Shown: positions 27,249 through 36,119 of the stretch, in pieces | Position numbering within the stretch: the stretch's first letter is position 1 | How the letters are laid out: each line of letters starts with the position of its first letter | Origin: Hyphomicrobiales bacterium | GTDB lineage: Bacteria > Pseudomonadota > Alphaproteobacteria > Rhizobiales > Rhizobiaceae | Direction of reading: 5' to 3' | Assembly (NCBI GenBank): GCA_900472675.1 | Contig: UCJA01000027.1 | Coordinates: forward strand, 1 to 43,107 | Length of the DNA: 43,107 nt | Position numbers and translations under genes: made by a program | Notes under the pieces: generated by a model | What the model was told of the DNA's origin: nothing | The model's input: only the letters and a program-made list of their open reading frames with translations | The model's database searches: none

Positions 27249-27494
27249 TTAGGATTTGCAGGCGGCGTTGCCGGCACTGTTGTGTCCGCAATCGCCGCTT
27301 ATCGATTTCTGAAGCGGAACGTTGCCGGCAAACGACAGAATGTCTGCAACGGATTCGATAATCTTCGCGACGGTATTATTTTCGTTCTGAAAGCTTGAAA
27401 AATCTACCGGCGGCCGCTTCGTTGCCGCAATATCCCACCGAGCTTGGCCGATTGATCCATCACCGTTGATGAATACCTCTCGAACATGATACAT
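27249..27494 (-). CDS. Small hypothetical protein
   Basis: 81 residues (MYHVREVFINGDGSIGQ...). It starts at an ATG at 27494 with only GAG nearby, and has two cysteines near the C-terminus. No family recognised. It lies alone between poxB and the divergent AraC gene. It may be real or a chance frame. Confidence 0.3.
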   Translation of the reverse strand: MYHVREVFINGDGSIGQARWDIAATKRPPVDFSSFQNENNTVAKIIESVADILSFAGNVPLQKSISGDCGHNSAGNAACKS

Positions 27495-27552
27495 ATCTCA
27501 AGATTGTAATATCTGCATTAATGTTAACGCGGAACGCGAGCCGTTAGGAGCT

Positions 27553-28455
27553 GTGTGCCCTTTGAATTTTTGGCATTCCATGGTTTGGCGCACGGATGGC
27601 ATTCGCGTGATCTCCCCGGTCAAATGGAGACGCTTCGATGGCATGGTCGGCGCTCTCTGGAAGGCGGAAAGCCAAGCAGGCGCCAACGGCTATTACCTTG
27701 CAGCCGACCCACGCATCATGGTCTTCTTCGATGACGTGTCATCGCAGGTCCGCATCTCGAACCAGAGTGGCGACTTCGAGCGAAATCACCGGCCACTGAC
27801 GCGGGCGATCTACATACCGCCGGGCGTGCCGATGTGGACGACGAGCACTTCACTCCATCGCTTCTCGCATCTTAACCTCCATATTCACAAAGACCGGCTG
27901 CTTCGCTTCCTGTCGCCATCGGTCGGGCAGGCTGCTGCCATGTCGGCGCTGAGGCAGCCCGCGGAATTACAGGATGCGCGGGGACTGCAGACGCTTGCCG
28001 GCCTTCTCGCCGAAGAACTGGACAGCCCCTCCCGCCATGAGGTCTATGCAGAAAGCCTCGTCGGCAGCATCGTTACCGGACTGCTCGAGATCTCCGAGAA
28101 AGGTACTGGTAAAGCCGATGGCCGGTTAACCCAGGCGCAGATGAACAAGCTTGCCGCCCGCATCGATGGGCTTGGCGACTGCCGGATGACTGTCGCTGAG
28201 ATGGCGGCAACCGTCGGCCTGTCAGAAAGCTGGTTTGCCAACGTCTTCAAGCAAACGACGGGCAAGACTCCTCTGCAGTGGCAGCTCGCGCGGCGTATAG
28301 ATCTTGCCAAGAAACTGTTGCTCGATACCGATCTGAGAGTTGCAGGCATCGCGGCACAGCTCGGTTTCTCCGACCAGGCGCATTTCACCAAGGCATTCCG
28401 GCAGGTCGCTGGCGAGACCCCCGCCGCCTGGCGGCGGATGCTTCAAGTTCGTTAG
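27553..28455 (+). CDS. AraC-family regulator next to the siderophore locus
   Basis: Up to 300 residues. An N-terminal beta-rich domain (~20-130; GYYLAADPRIMVFFDD, RAIYIPPGVPMWT) would sense a ligand. The C-terminal double HTH (~195-298) reads MTVAEMAATVGLSESWFANVFK and VAGIAAQLGFSDQAHFTKAFR, closing with ETPAAWRR. The start is unclear: a GTG at 27553 is only 2 nt after AGGAG, and the ATG at 27580 has no site. It points towards the siderophore receptor gene, with a shared terminator between them. A role as a ferric-siderophore-responsive activator, as for PchR/YbtA, is plausible by position only. Confidence 0.87.
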   Translation: MCPLNFWHSMVWRTDGIRVISPVKWRRFDGMVGALWKAESQAGANGYYLAADPRIMVFFDDVSSQVRISNQSGDFERNHRPLTRAIYIPPGVPMWTTSTSLHRFSHLNLHIHKDRLLRFLSPSVGQAAAMSALRQPAELQDARGLQTLAGLLAEELDSPSRHEVYAESLVGSIVTGLLEISEKGTGKADGRLTQAQMNKLAARIDGLGDCRMTVAEMAATVGLSESWFANVFKQTTGKTPLQWQLARRIDLAKKLLLDTDLRVAGIAAQLGFSDQAHFTKAFRQVAGETPAAWRRMLQVR

Positions 28456-28476
28456 AAGCAGGTTCTCTCCAAAGGA

Positions 28477-28508
28477 AAAGCCCACCCGCTTTATGGCGCG
28501 TGGGCTTT
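28477..28508. terminator. Bidirectional terminator hairpin
   Basis: Perfect 9-bp arms AAAGCCCAC (28477-28485) and GTGGGCTTT (28500-28508) with a 14-nt loop, lying between the convergent ends of the AraC and TonB-receptor genes. A/T ends flank the stem on both sides, so it can serve both directions. Confidence 0.75.
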
Positions 28509-28526
28509 GTCGTGTCGAAATCCATC

Positions 28527-30662
28527 TTACCAGGTCTGGCGCAGTGTCGCCATGACAGTACGGCCAGGATTGTAGTAGACGCCGCCGCTGTCCTTGCTCG
28601 CAACGTGCTTTTCGTCGAACACGTTGCTGACGTTGAGCTGGAACGTCGTATTCTTCTGGATCTTGTAGGTGAAAGCGGCATCGAACACGAAGGCGCTTTC
28701 CGAAGAACCGCTATTGGCGAGATCAAGGAAGTACGAGTCCATATATCGTCCGCCGACGCCGAACATCATGTCGCCGCGAGCGCCCTCACCTTCCAGCGTG
28801 TAGGTCGTCCAGACTGACGCCAGGTGCTTCGGTACGCGCATCAGGCGATTGCCGTCATTGGCGCCACCCGGCTCGTCGATCTTGGAGTCGATATAGCTAT
28901 AGGCTGCGGTCACGTCGATGCTCTCAGTCATTTCCGCCTTGGCTTCAAGTTCGAAGCCGCGGTGGCGAACCTTTTCGACTGTGGACGGCAGATAGGTGAC
29001 GCTGTCGTAAACCGTGATATCGGTTTTTGTCAGATCATAGACGGACGCTGTGAACAACGCAGGGATCGCTTCCGGACGGTATTTGATACCGACCTCATAC
29101 TGCCGTCCTGTCGTCGGCTCCGTACCTATGCCGGGAGGTGCAGCAGACTCGGCATAGCTCGCGAAGGCTGCGACTTCCTCTGTGATCTTGTAGCTTACGC
29201 CGAACCGCTTGGTAAACTTGCTCTGCTTGTCGGAATCCGATGCAGACGAGAAGAGGTCGTCCTGGCTTAGATCGAACCAGTCGTTGCGCACGCCGACACT
29301 GGTGGTGAGCCTGTCCCAGAAGGTCAGGTCCTGCTGCAGGTAAAGGCCCGTTGTCTTCTGGTCGTTTGCGGTGCCGTAGGTGGGTTCGGTAGAAGCCGGA
29401 CCGCCGGTATAAACCGGGTCGGTGGTGCTGATTGGCGGCGCGCTCGGATCATAGAGACCGTAGTTTTCAGACTTGAAGTTGTTGTAGTCGATGCCGAAAA
29501 GCGTACGGGTCTCGACATTGTCGAAATCCTTTTCGTACATCAGGTGCGCATCGATCACGAACTGCTCGGTTGAGGTGTCGCTTCCGAAGAAATAACGGTC
29601 AGAGAGATCCGGGTCGAAGAGATTTGGGTTAGACAGATAGGCGCTTCCAAACGCGGTATCCGACTTGCTGTATCGCGCTTTGGAACCGAAGCTTAGCCCG
29701 TTGTCGAAGTCGTGGTCGAACATCAGGCTGTAGGAATTGCGGTTGGTGGTCAGGAAGTAATAATCCGGCTCACCGAAGAACTTGTCGCGATCGAAGTCCG
29801 ACCCGAGCGGCTGGCCGCCGCTGCCCGGGATGCCGTCCTTGTCGAGATGGTCGAACACGAAGGACAGGCTGGTAAGATCGGTCGGGCGCCATGTCAGGCC
29901 GCCCATCAGAAACTTCTCGTTGTCCTTGGAATAATCGTATTCCGCATCGGCATTCTGGTACTTGCCGGTGAGACGGTAGGACAGCGTATCGTCTTCAGTA
30001 AGATTATCGCCGAAGTCGAAGCCGCCTTCCTTATGGCTAAACGAGCCGCCTGTCGCATAGACCTCGCCGAAACGTTCGGTCTTCGGAAGCTTCGTGACGT
30101 AGTTCACTGCGCCACCCGGTTCGGCTGCACCGAAACCGGAAGAGCTGGTGCCCTTCAGAACTTCGATGCGCTCGTAGGCATAGGGTTCTTCTTTTACGCC
30201 GCCGAAAGTCCGGCCGATCGCCAGCCCGTCGCGGTAGGTGTAGGGCGTGAAGCCACGGATATCGATGTAGTCGTAACGATCGTCGCCACCGTAATAGTCG
30301 GTCACCACGCCAGCCGTGTACTGCACCACCTTCTCAATGCTGTCCGCGCCGCGTTCCTCGATCTCCTTGGACGTGATGACGGAGACGGATGCGGGCGCAA
30401 CGAGAATATCGGTCGGCATTCTACCAACGGCAGTGGTTTCCGTCGCGACGATCGATTGCGAATCGGTGCTCGTATCGAGGGTCGTGCCACTCCCGCCGAT
30501 GACGATCGGCTTCAAGGTCGTGTCGGAAGCCAAATTGTCGGCTTCCTGCGCAACCGAATTGGTCGGTGACAGGGATACAAGCGCCGTACAAGCGAGGAGG
30601 ACAGCTTTCCAGGAGAGAGTGGTAATACGGTACGCGCGGCGGCCTGCTATATCGATGTCCAT
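28527..30662 (-). CDS. TonB-dependent siderophore receptor
   Basis: 711 residues with a signal peptide (~1-39, ending NSVAQ). Next comes a TonB-box-like segment (TTLKPIVI), then the plug domain ~80-200 (VSVITSKEIEERGADSIEKVV, YIDIRGFTPYTYRDG, RIEVLKGTSSSGFGAAEPGG), then a 22-strand barrel ending in the terminal aromatic (ATLRQTW). It matches FhuA/FoxA-type receptors for ferric siderophores, probably hydroxamate-like. It imports the iron complex across the outer membrane with TonB energy. It is divergent from the periplasmic/ABC uptake genes and shares the intergenic region with two iron-box motifs. Confidence 0.95.
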   Translation of the reverse strand: MDIDIAGRRAYRITTLSWKAVLLACTALVSLSPTNSVAQEADNLASDTTLKPIVIGGSGTTLDTSTDSQSIVATETTAVGRMPTDILVAPASVSVITSKEIEERGADSIEKVVQYTAGVVTDYYGGDDRYDYIDIRGFTPYTYRDGLAIGRTFGGVKEEPYAYERIEVLKGTSSSGFGAAEPGGAVNYVTKLPKTERFGEVYATGGSFSHKEGGFDFGDNLTEDDTLSYRLTGKYQNADAEYDYSKDNEKFLMGGLTWRPTDLTSLSFVFDHLDKDGIPGSGGQPLGSDFDRDKFFGEPDYYFLTTNRNSYSLMFDHDFDNGLSFGSKARYSKSDTAFGSAYLSNPNLFDPDLSDRYFFGSDTSTEQFVIDAHLMYEKDFDNVETRTLFGIDYNNFKSENYGLYDPSAPPISTTDPVYTGGPASTEPTYGTANDQKTTGLYLQQDLTFWDRLTTSVGVRNDWFDLSQDDLFSSASDSDKQSKFTKRFGVSYKITEEVAAFASYAESAAPPGIGTEPTTGRQYEVGIKYRPEAIPALFTASVYDLTKTDITVYDSVTYLPSTVEKVRHRGFELEAKAEMTESIDVTAAYSYIDSKIDEPGGANDGNRLMRVPKHLASVWTTYTLEGEGARGDMMFGVGGRYMDSYFLDLANSGSSESAFVFDAAFTYKIQKNTTFQLNVSNVFDEKHVASKDSGGVYYNPGRTVMATLRQTW

Positions 30663-30789
30663 ACTGCAAATTCCAAGGTTGGCGTGATCTTTGGAGGAAA
30701 AAGCCGCAAGGTCATGAGCCGCCCAAGCAAACGAAATGCCTTAGCCGCGGCAATGTCTTACCAGATATGTCCCCTGAAACGCAGATAAC

Positions 30790-30818
30790 TTGATCATTAG
30801 GCTCAGGTATTGTATTTT
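30790..30818 (+). promoter_or_regulatory. Promoter with overlapping TGA-N9-TCA iron box
   Basis: TTGATC (30790-30795), 17 bp, TATTTT (30813-30818). The motif TGA-TCATTAGGC-TCA at 30791-30805 overlaps the -35 and spacer. TGA-N9-TCA is the iron-responsive operator pattern bound by RirA in Rhizobiales, and blocking the promoter in iron-replete cells would follow. It would drive the uptake operon starting at 30941. Confidence 0.6.
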
Positions 30819-30896
30819 ATTTCTGAATTGTAGAAAACCACGGGTATTGCAGGACCGCATCTGCTTCTCCGTCCGCTTGTCGTTGACGCCGTCTCG

Positions 30897-30911
30897 TGAA
30901 CCTGAGATTCA
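30897..30911. promoter_or_regulatory. Second TGA-N9-TCA iron-box candidate
   Basis: TGA-ACCTGAGAT-TCA, 30 bp before the binding-protein start and downstream of the promoter at 30790. It also lies near a TTGACG (30883-30888). A second RirA site is inferred from the pattern only. Confidence 0.45.
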
Positions 30912-30940
30912 GTCCACTTTAACGAGGCAGAGGTCACCCG

Positions 30941-31945
30941 ATGATGCGGTCTTTTCTCCTTGCCATGCGATTTGCGGCAGTATGTCTTTTCTCTGCGCTT
31001 CCGGCCGTGGCGGCCGCCGACGACGGTCAGACCTATCCGATCGTCCTTAAAAACGCGCTCGGAACCGCCGTAATCACGAAGAAGCCTGTACGCGTTGCAA
31101 CCGTCGCCTGGGCCAACCACGAAGTGCCGCTGGCGCTGGGTGTAGTGCCCGTCGGCTTTGCCCGCGCAAATTTCGGCGATGATGACGGTGACGGCGTGTT
31201 GCCCTGGGTGGCGGAGAAGCTGAAGGAGTTCGGGGCCGAACCGCCTGTGCTGTTTGACGAGGGAGACGGTATCGATTTCGAGGCGGTCTCCGCGACCCGG
31301 CCCGACGTTATACTCGCCGCCTATTCCGGCCTCAGCCAGGCGGATTACGACACGCTGAGCCAGATCGCCCCGGTCGTTGCCTATCCTGACCAACCATGGT
31401 CGACCGACTGGCGGGCGATGATCCGGCTCAACAGTGCGGCTATGGGAATGTCTGCTGAAGGTGAGGTCCTGATCACCAGGATCGACGGGCAGATCGCCGA
31501 TGCGGTCGCCGGCCATCCGGAAATCAAGGGAAAGTCGGCAATGTTCATCACCCATCTCGACCCGACCGACATTAGCACGGTGAATTTTTACACAGCCCAC
31601 GATACACGGGTGAAGTTCTTTGCCGATCTCGGCCTGACCTCGCCGAAAAGCGTGGTGGAGGCCTCGCACTCGGGCAAGTTTTCCGGATCTGTCAGCGCCG
31701 AGCGGATCGACGCCTTCGACGACGTGGATATCGTCGTCACCTATGGAGGCGAGAAGCTTTCCGATGCGCTGAAAACTAATCCGCTGACATCGCGCATGCC
31801 GGCAGTGGCGAAGGGCAGCCTCGTCATGCTCAGCCGCAAGCCGCTCGGCACTGCCGCAAACCCGACGCCCCTCTCGATCTCCTGGCTGCTCAAGGACTAC
31901 GTCGCACTGTTGTCCAAGGCCGTTGGCACGACCGCTCCGAAGTGA
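30941..31945 (+). CDS. Periplasmic ferric-siderophore-binding protein
   Basis: 334 residues with a signal peptide (MMRSFLLAMRFAAVC..., cleavage near AVAAA-DDG). FepB/FhuD/FecB-type fold: KPVRVATVAWANHEVPLALGV, ATRPDVILAAYSGLSQADYDTL and the C-lobe DVDIVVTYGGEKLS. It carries the siderophore complex from the TonB-dependent receptor to the inner-membrane permease. GAGG lies 7 nt upstream of the ATG. First gene of a five-gene unit, and its stop codon overlaps the start of the next gene by 1 nt (TGATG). Confidence 0.93.
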   Translation: MMRSFLLAMRFAAVCLFSALPAVAAADDGQTYPIVLKNALGTAVITKKPVRVATVAWANHEVPLALGVVPVGFARANFGDDDGDGVLPWVAEKLKEFGAEPPVLFDEGDGIDFEAVSATRPDVILAAYSGLSQADYDTLSQIAPVVAYPDQPWSTDWRAMIRLNSAAMGMSAEGEVLITRIDGQIADAVAGHPEIKGKSAMFITHLDPTDISTVNFYTAHDTRVKFFADLGLTSPKSVVEASHSGKFSGSVSAERIDAFDDVDIVVTYGGEKLSDALKTNPLTSRMPAVAKGSLVMLSRKPLGTAANPTPLSISWLLKDYVALLSKAVGTTAPK

Positions 31946-32991
31946 TGATGACGGCTCGCCATACCGACGCGAAACAACGCATATCGACCATCGCGCAATC
32001 GAACCGCAACCGCGCCCTGTGGCTTGCCGGTGTCGTGGCGCTGCTCGCCGCGCTCTGCGCGTTGTCGGTTACGGTTGGCACACGTGACGTAGGCTGGAGC
32101 GATATCACTGCTGCTCTCGCTGGCCGAACAGACAACCTCGGCCAGGCCGCCGTCGCCTTGCGTATCCCGCGCACGCTTCTTGGACTCTTAACCGGTTCGG
32201 CACTCGGTCTTGCCGGCGCCGTTATGCAAGGCGTCACCCGCAATCCGCTTGCCGATCCCGGTATCCTCGGGGTCAACATGGGTGCGTCGCTCGCCGTGGT
32301 GATCGGCATTGTCTGGTTCCAGATAGAAACAGCTGAAGCCTTTATCTGGTCGGCGATCGCAGGAGCGGCGCTCGCTGCCGTGTTTGTCTATACGATCGGT
32401 TCGCTCGGGCGAGGCGGCGCAACACCGTTGAAGCTGGCGCTGGCGGGGGCCGCGACTTCAGTCGCCTTTACGTCCCTCGTCATTGCCATGGTTCTGCCAC
32501 GCGCCGATATAGCCGGCGGCATACGCTCCTGGCAGATCGGCGGCATTGGCGGTGCGACATTTGAGAGGATCTGGCCGGTCCTGCCGTTTCTCGCCGTCGG
32601 TTTTGCGATCAGCCTTGTTTCGGCCCGCAAGCTGAACCTGCTGGCACTGGGTGACGAGCTTGCCACGGGTCTGGGCGAACGCGTTGCCTTTGCCCGCGCC
32701 TGCGCCTCGATCGGCGCTATCCTTCTTTGTGGCGCGACGACCGCGGTTTGCGGTCCGATCGGGTTCCTCGGACTTGTGGTGCCGCATGTCTGCCGGCTGC
32801 TGGTTGGGATAGACCACCGCTGGCTTCTGCCGTTTTCGGCGCTCGGCGGCGCCAGCCTGCTGATCGCCGCCGACGTTGCGGGCCGCATCGCCGCCCGGCC
32901 GGCCGAAATCGATGTGGGTATTCTGACCGCGCTGATCGGTGCGCCGGTCTTCATCTGGATCGTGCGCCGCCAGCGCGTGCGGGAACTGTGA
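31945..32991 (+). CDS. FecCD-family siderophore permease, subunit 1
   Basis: 348 residues from the ATG at 31945, which overlaps the previous stop by one base. About ten membrane segments are visible. Family motifs: LRIPRTLLGLLTGSALGLAGAVMQGVTRNPLADP, ILGVNMGASLAV, and the C-terminal CGPIGFLGLVVPHVCRLLVG with the loop that contacts the ATPase. One half of the inner-membrane channel; the other is the next gene, 2 bp downstream. Confidence 0.95.
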   Translation: MMTARHTDAKQRISTIAQSNRNRALWLAGVVALLAALCALSVTVGTRDVGWSDITAALAGRTDNLGQAAVALRIPRTLLGLLTGSALGLAGAVMQGVTRNPLADPGILGVNMGASLAVVIGIVWFQIETAEAFIWSAIAGAALAAVFVYTIGSLGRGGATPLKLALAGAATSVAFTSLVIAMVLPRADIAGGIRSWQIGGIGGATFERIWPVLPFLAVGFAISLVSARKLNLLALGDELATGLGERVAFARACASIGAILLCGATTAVCGPIGFLGLVVPHVCRLLVGIDHRWLLPFSALGGASLLIAADVAGRIAARPAEIDVGILTALIGAPVFIWIVRRQRVREL

Positions 32992-32993
32992 CG

Positions 32994-34028
32994 ATGGTTT
33001 CCACCTCGCTGCAGGCACTGGTTACGAGTCGCCAACGCCGCCAGCGCCGCTACCGAAGCGTGATCTTCATTCTGGCGTTGCTCGTCGTGGCACTGTTTGC
33101 AGTCAGCCTAACCATCGGCCAGACCGTGACGCCACCACTCGAGGTGATCCGCGTCCTGCTTGGTGAAGAGATCGCCGGCGCATCCTTTACCGTCGGGCAT
33201 TTGAGGCTGCCGCGTGCCGTTATGTCGGTTCTCGCCGGATTAAGCTTCGGACTTGGCGGCGTCACCTTCCAGCTGATGTTGCGCAATCCGCTGGCCAGCC
33301 CCGACATCATCGGGATAACTTCGGGCGCAAGTGCGGCCGCGGTTTTTGCCATCATTGTCCTGTCGCTGAACGGTCCGATCGTTTCGATCATCGCGGTCGT
33401 CGCGGGGCTCGGCGTTTCCATGCTTGTCTACGGCCTCTCCTTCCGCAACGGAGTGGCTGGAACGCGGCTTATCCTGGTCGGTATCGGCATTTCGGCCATG
33501 CTGGAAAGCGTCATCGCCTATATCCTCTCCAGCGCACCGGCCTGGAACCTGCAGGAGGCGATGCGCTGGCTGACCGGCAGCGTCAACGGCGCGCAACTCG
33601 GCCAGGCAGTTCCGCTTCTGGCGTCGCTCACCGTCTTCGGCGGGCTCCTTTTATCCCGTAGCCGAGATCTGGAAGCGCTTCGCCTGGGTGACGATACGGC
33701 ATGCGCGCTCGGCGTCGAGGTGGCGTGCACCCGCATGCTAATCATGGTTGCTGCCGTCGGCATGATCGCGTCGGCGACCGCTGTGACAGGTCCGATCGCC
33801 TTCGTCGCATTCCTGTCGGGGCCGATCGCCGCGCGCATCGTCGGCAATAGCGGTTCGCCGCTCATTCCGGCAGCTCTGATGGGCGCCGTGCTGGTTCTGG
33901 CTGGCGATTACGCCGGTCAGTTCCTGCTGCCAAGCCGGTATCCGGTCGGCGTCGTCACCGGAGCGCTCGGCGCGCCCTACCTCATCTACCTGATCGTACG
34001 CGTCAACCGTACCGGACGCGCCCTATGA
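32994..34028 (+). CDS. FecCD-family siderophore permease, subunit 2
   Basis: 344 residues from the ATG at 32994, 2 bp after the previous stop. The frame is open further upstream but overlaps subunit 1 and has no homology there. It has the same motifs as subunit 1: LRLPRAVMSVLAGLSFGLGG, LMLRNPLASPDIIGITSGAS and TGPIAFVAFLSGPIAARIVG. The two permeases are diverged paralogues that should form a heterodimer (FepD/FepG-like). Confidence 0.95.
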   Translation: MVSTSLQALVTSRQRRQRRYRSVIFILALLVVALFAVSLTIGQTVTPPLEVIRVLLGEEIAGASFTVGHLRLPRAVMSVLAGLSFGLGGVTFQLMLRNPLASPDIIGITSGASAAAVFAIIVLSLNGPIVSIIAVVAGLGVSMLVYGLSFRNGVAGTRLILVGIGISAMLESVIAYILSSAPAWNLQEAMRWLTGSVNGAQLGQAVPLLASLTVFGGLLLSRSRDLEALRLGDDTACALGVEVACTRMLIMVAAVGMIASATAVTGPIAFVAFLSGPIAARIVGNSGSPLIPAALMGAVLVLAGDYAGQFLLPSRYPVGVVTGALGAPYLIYLIVRVNRTGRAL

Positions 34029-34864
34029 ACAATGCAATGCCAGACCACACGCTCGCGGCCCACGGGCTTTCGACCGGTTACGGCACCACTGACATCCTGC
34101 ATGACCTCGACCTGGCTGTCCCGCCGGGCAGGATCACGGTCATCGTCGGGGCGAATGCCTGCGGCAAGTCTACACTGCTGAGAGCCATGTCGAGGCTTCT
34201 GGCGCCGCGGGAAGGTCAGGTTCTGCTCGATGGCAAGTCGATCCACCGCATGTCGCCGCGGCTGCTTGCCCGGACCATGGGCCTCCTCCCCCAGTCGCCG
34301 ATCGCACCGGAGGGCATCGCCGTCGCCGATCTCGTCAGCCGCGGCCGACATCCGCACCAGAACCTGTTTTCCCGTTGGACGCGTAAGGATGACGAAGCCG
34401 TCGATGCGGCATTGCGCGCCACACGCACGACTGAACTTGCCGAAAGACCGGTCGACGAGCTTTCCGGCGGTCAGCGCCAGCGCGTCTGGATCGCAATGGC
34501 GCTCGCACAGGAGACCGACATCCTGTTACTCGACGAGCCCACGACCTTCCTCGACATCAGCAACCAGATCGAGGTTCTCGACCTTTTGACCGATCTCAAC
34601 CGCGAGCGCGGCACGACGGTCGTCATGGTTCTTCACGATCTCAATCTCGCAGCGCGATACGCGGACCATCTGGTCGCCATCGCCAACGGTCGGGTGCTTG
34701 TCTCCGGCTCGCCCGAAGAGGTTTTGACACAACAGAACATGCGCGCCGTATTCGGGCTCGAAAGCCAGATCATCACCGACCCCGTCTCCGGCCGTCCCAT
34801 GATGTTGCCGATCGGTCGCCATCGCATGAAAACGCAGCAGGACCTAAAGGAGGGCCAGCCATGA
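34025..34864 (+). CDS. Siderophore ABC transporter ATPase (FecE/FepC-like)
   Basis: 279 residues. Walker A GANACGKST (42-50; the common form is GPNGCGKST), Q-loop near LLPQSPIAP (88-96), signature LSGGQRQR (146-153), Walker B ILLLDEPT (166-173), and H-loop His204 in VLHDLNLA. It hydrolyses ATP on the cytoplasmic face to power the two FecCD permeases. The start overlaps the previous stop by 4 nt (ATGA), and the stop overlaps the next start in the same way. Confidence 0.96.
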   Translation: MNNAMPDHTLAAHGLSTGYGTTDILHDLDLAVPPGRITVIVGANACGKSTLLRAMSRLLAPREGQVLLDGKSIHRMSPRLLARTMGLLPQSPIAPEGIAVADLVSRGRHPHQNLFSRWTRKDDEAVDAALRATRTTELAERPVDELSGGQRQRVWIAMALAQETDILLLDEPTTFLDISNQIEVLDLLTDLNRERGTTVVMVLHDLNLAARYADHLVAIANGRVLVSGSPEEVLTQQNMRAVFGLESQIITDPVSGRPMMLPIGRHRMKTQQDLKEGQP

Positions 34865-35925
34865 ACGCTGTTCAGGAATTCACACTTTCAGGCGTAGCGC
34901 TTCCGAAGGATGTCGGCGACATGCTGACCGAGATCTGCGAGCATTTTGTCGAACATGCCGACGTCCAGCGTACTGAGGAAAAGGTGCTGCTGACCAGCAA
35001 GCTTGGTTCCGCGAGCATCCGCATCAAAGAACAGAAGCTGCTCATCGAGCTGAGCTGCCCATCCGAAAAGGCGCTCCAGATGAGCCGCACAAGCATTGCG
35101 GAACATCTCTTCTATTTTGCCGGCGAAGATCCTTTCGAACTGACCTGGTCCGAGCCGGAGCTGCGGACTAGGCTTGATAACATCCATGAGGTCACGGTCG
35201 TCTCAGCCGAGGACGTGACCCCGCGTATGCGGCGGGTGAAATTCGCCTGCGCCAACCTCGCGCCCTTTATCGGCGGCGACATGCATGTCCGCCTGCTCGT
35301 CCCACCGAAAGGAAGGCCTCCGGTCTGGCCGGGCCTGCGCGAGGACGGTCGCATTGCCTGGCCTGGAGGTGAGGATGAGCTTCTCGTTCGCAACTATACA
35401 ATCCGGAGCGTCGACACGGAGCTCGGCGAATTGTGGATCGATTTCTTGCAGCACCCCATGCTGGGCGTTAAAACGCCAGGCGCCGATTTTGCCCGCGACG
35501 TGCAGCCGGGCGAGAAGGTAGCGCTGCTCGGACCGGGTGGCGGTGCGCTTCCGACGGCTCGTTCGATACTTCTAGCCGGCGATGAAAGCGCTTTTCCCGC
35601 CATAGCCCGGATCGCAGCGGAGGTTTCACCGGGAACAAAAATCCAGATAATCGTCGAAGTGATGGACGAGAAGGAGCGGCAGCCTCTTCCCTCACCTGGC
35701 TCCGTTGATATCCGCTGGCTGCACCGGAGCGACTATCCCGCAGGAGCATCGGGCATCCTCAGGGACGAGACAAAGAAGGCGATTGCTGCGATGGACCGCG
35801 ATACGTTCGTGTGGTTCGCCTGCGAGAAGGAAGACGTGCGTTCCATTCGATCCTTCCTGAAGGGTCGTGGGCACGACAAGACCAACAGGTATGTGGCTTG
35901 GTATTGGGAACATACATCCGAGTGA
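34861..35925 (+). CDS. Siderophore-interacting flavoprotein with N-terminal DUF2218 domain
   Basis: 354 residues, cytoplasmic. Residues ~10-97 form a DUF2218 domain. Residues ~108-352 form the SIP/ViuB-type ferric reductase: the FAD-binding RNYTIR at 177-182, the NAD(P)H-site segment LLAGDESAFPAI at 237-248, and the C-terminal VWFACEKEDVRSIRSFL. It would reduce ferric-siderophore delivered by the ABC system and so release Fe(II). It overlaps the ATPase stop by 4 nt (ATGA). DUF2218 is often fused to SIP in this way; what it does is not known. Confidence 0.93.
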   Translation: MNAVQEFTLSGVALPKDVGDMLTEICEHFVEHADVQRTEEKVLLTSKLGSASIRIKEQKLLIELSCPSEKALQMSRTSIAEHLFYFAGEDPFELTWSEPELRTRLDNIHEVTVVSAEDVTPRMRRVKFACANLAPFIGGDMHVRLLVPPKGRPPVWPGLREDGRIAWPGGEDELLVRNYTIRSVDTELGELWIDFLQHPMLGVKTPGADFARDVQPGEKVALLGPGGGALPTARSILLAGDESAFPAIARIAAEVSPGTKIQIIVEVMDEKERQPLPSPGSVDIRWLHRSDYPAGASGILRDETKKAIAAMDRDTFVWFACEKEDVRSIRSFLKGRGHDKTNRYVAWYWEHTSE

Positions 35926-36119
35926 ACGACGTCTACATCAGTAAGCGAGGCCTGGAAGACGACCCAAACTATGGCCTGAATAATCACACCAGCGAGAGCG
36001 GCCGCTTCCCGTTGACGGATGAAACCGCGAGCAGGGAGGACGATGGCGCTGACAACGTCATCACGCTTCCCACATGGAACGTATGACGAAGATGGAGGTG
36101 CAAGTGAACCGTGCCGATG

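Noticed and set aside
27229..27249. ACTTAT/ATAAGT inverted repeat after poxB as a terminator
   Set aside because: A/T-only 6-bp arms with no GC stem or T run; too weak.
29712..30569. Long plus-strand open frame (285 codons) inside the siderophore receptor gene
   Set aside because: Fully antisense to a receptor with all family motifs; it is a shadow frame of high-GC coding DNA.
32727..32993. Upstream extension of the second permease frame
   Set aside because: Overlaps the first permease in another frame; the normal FecCD start is at 32994.
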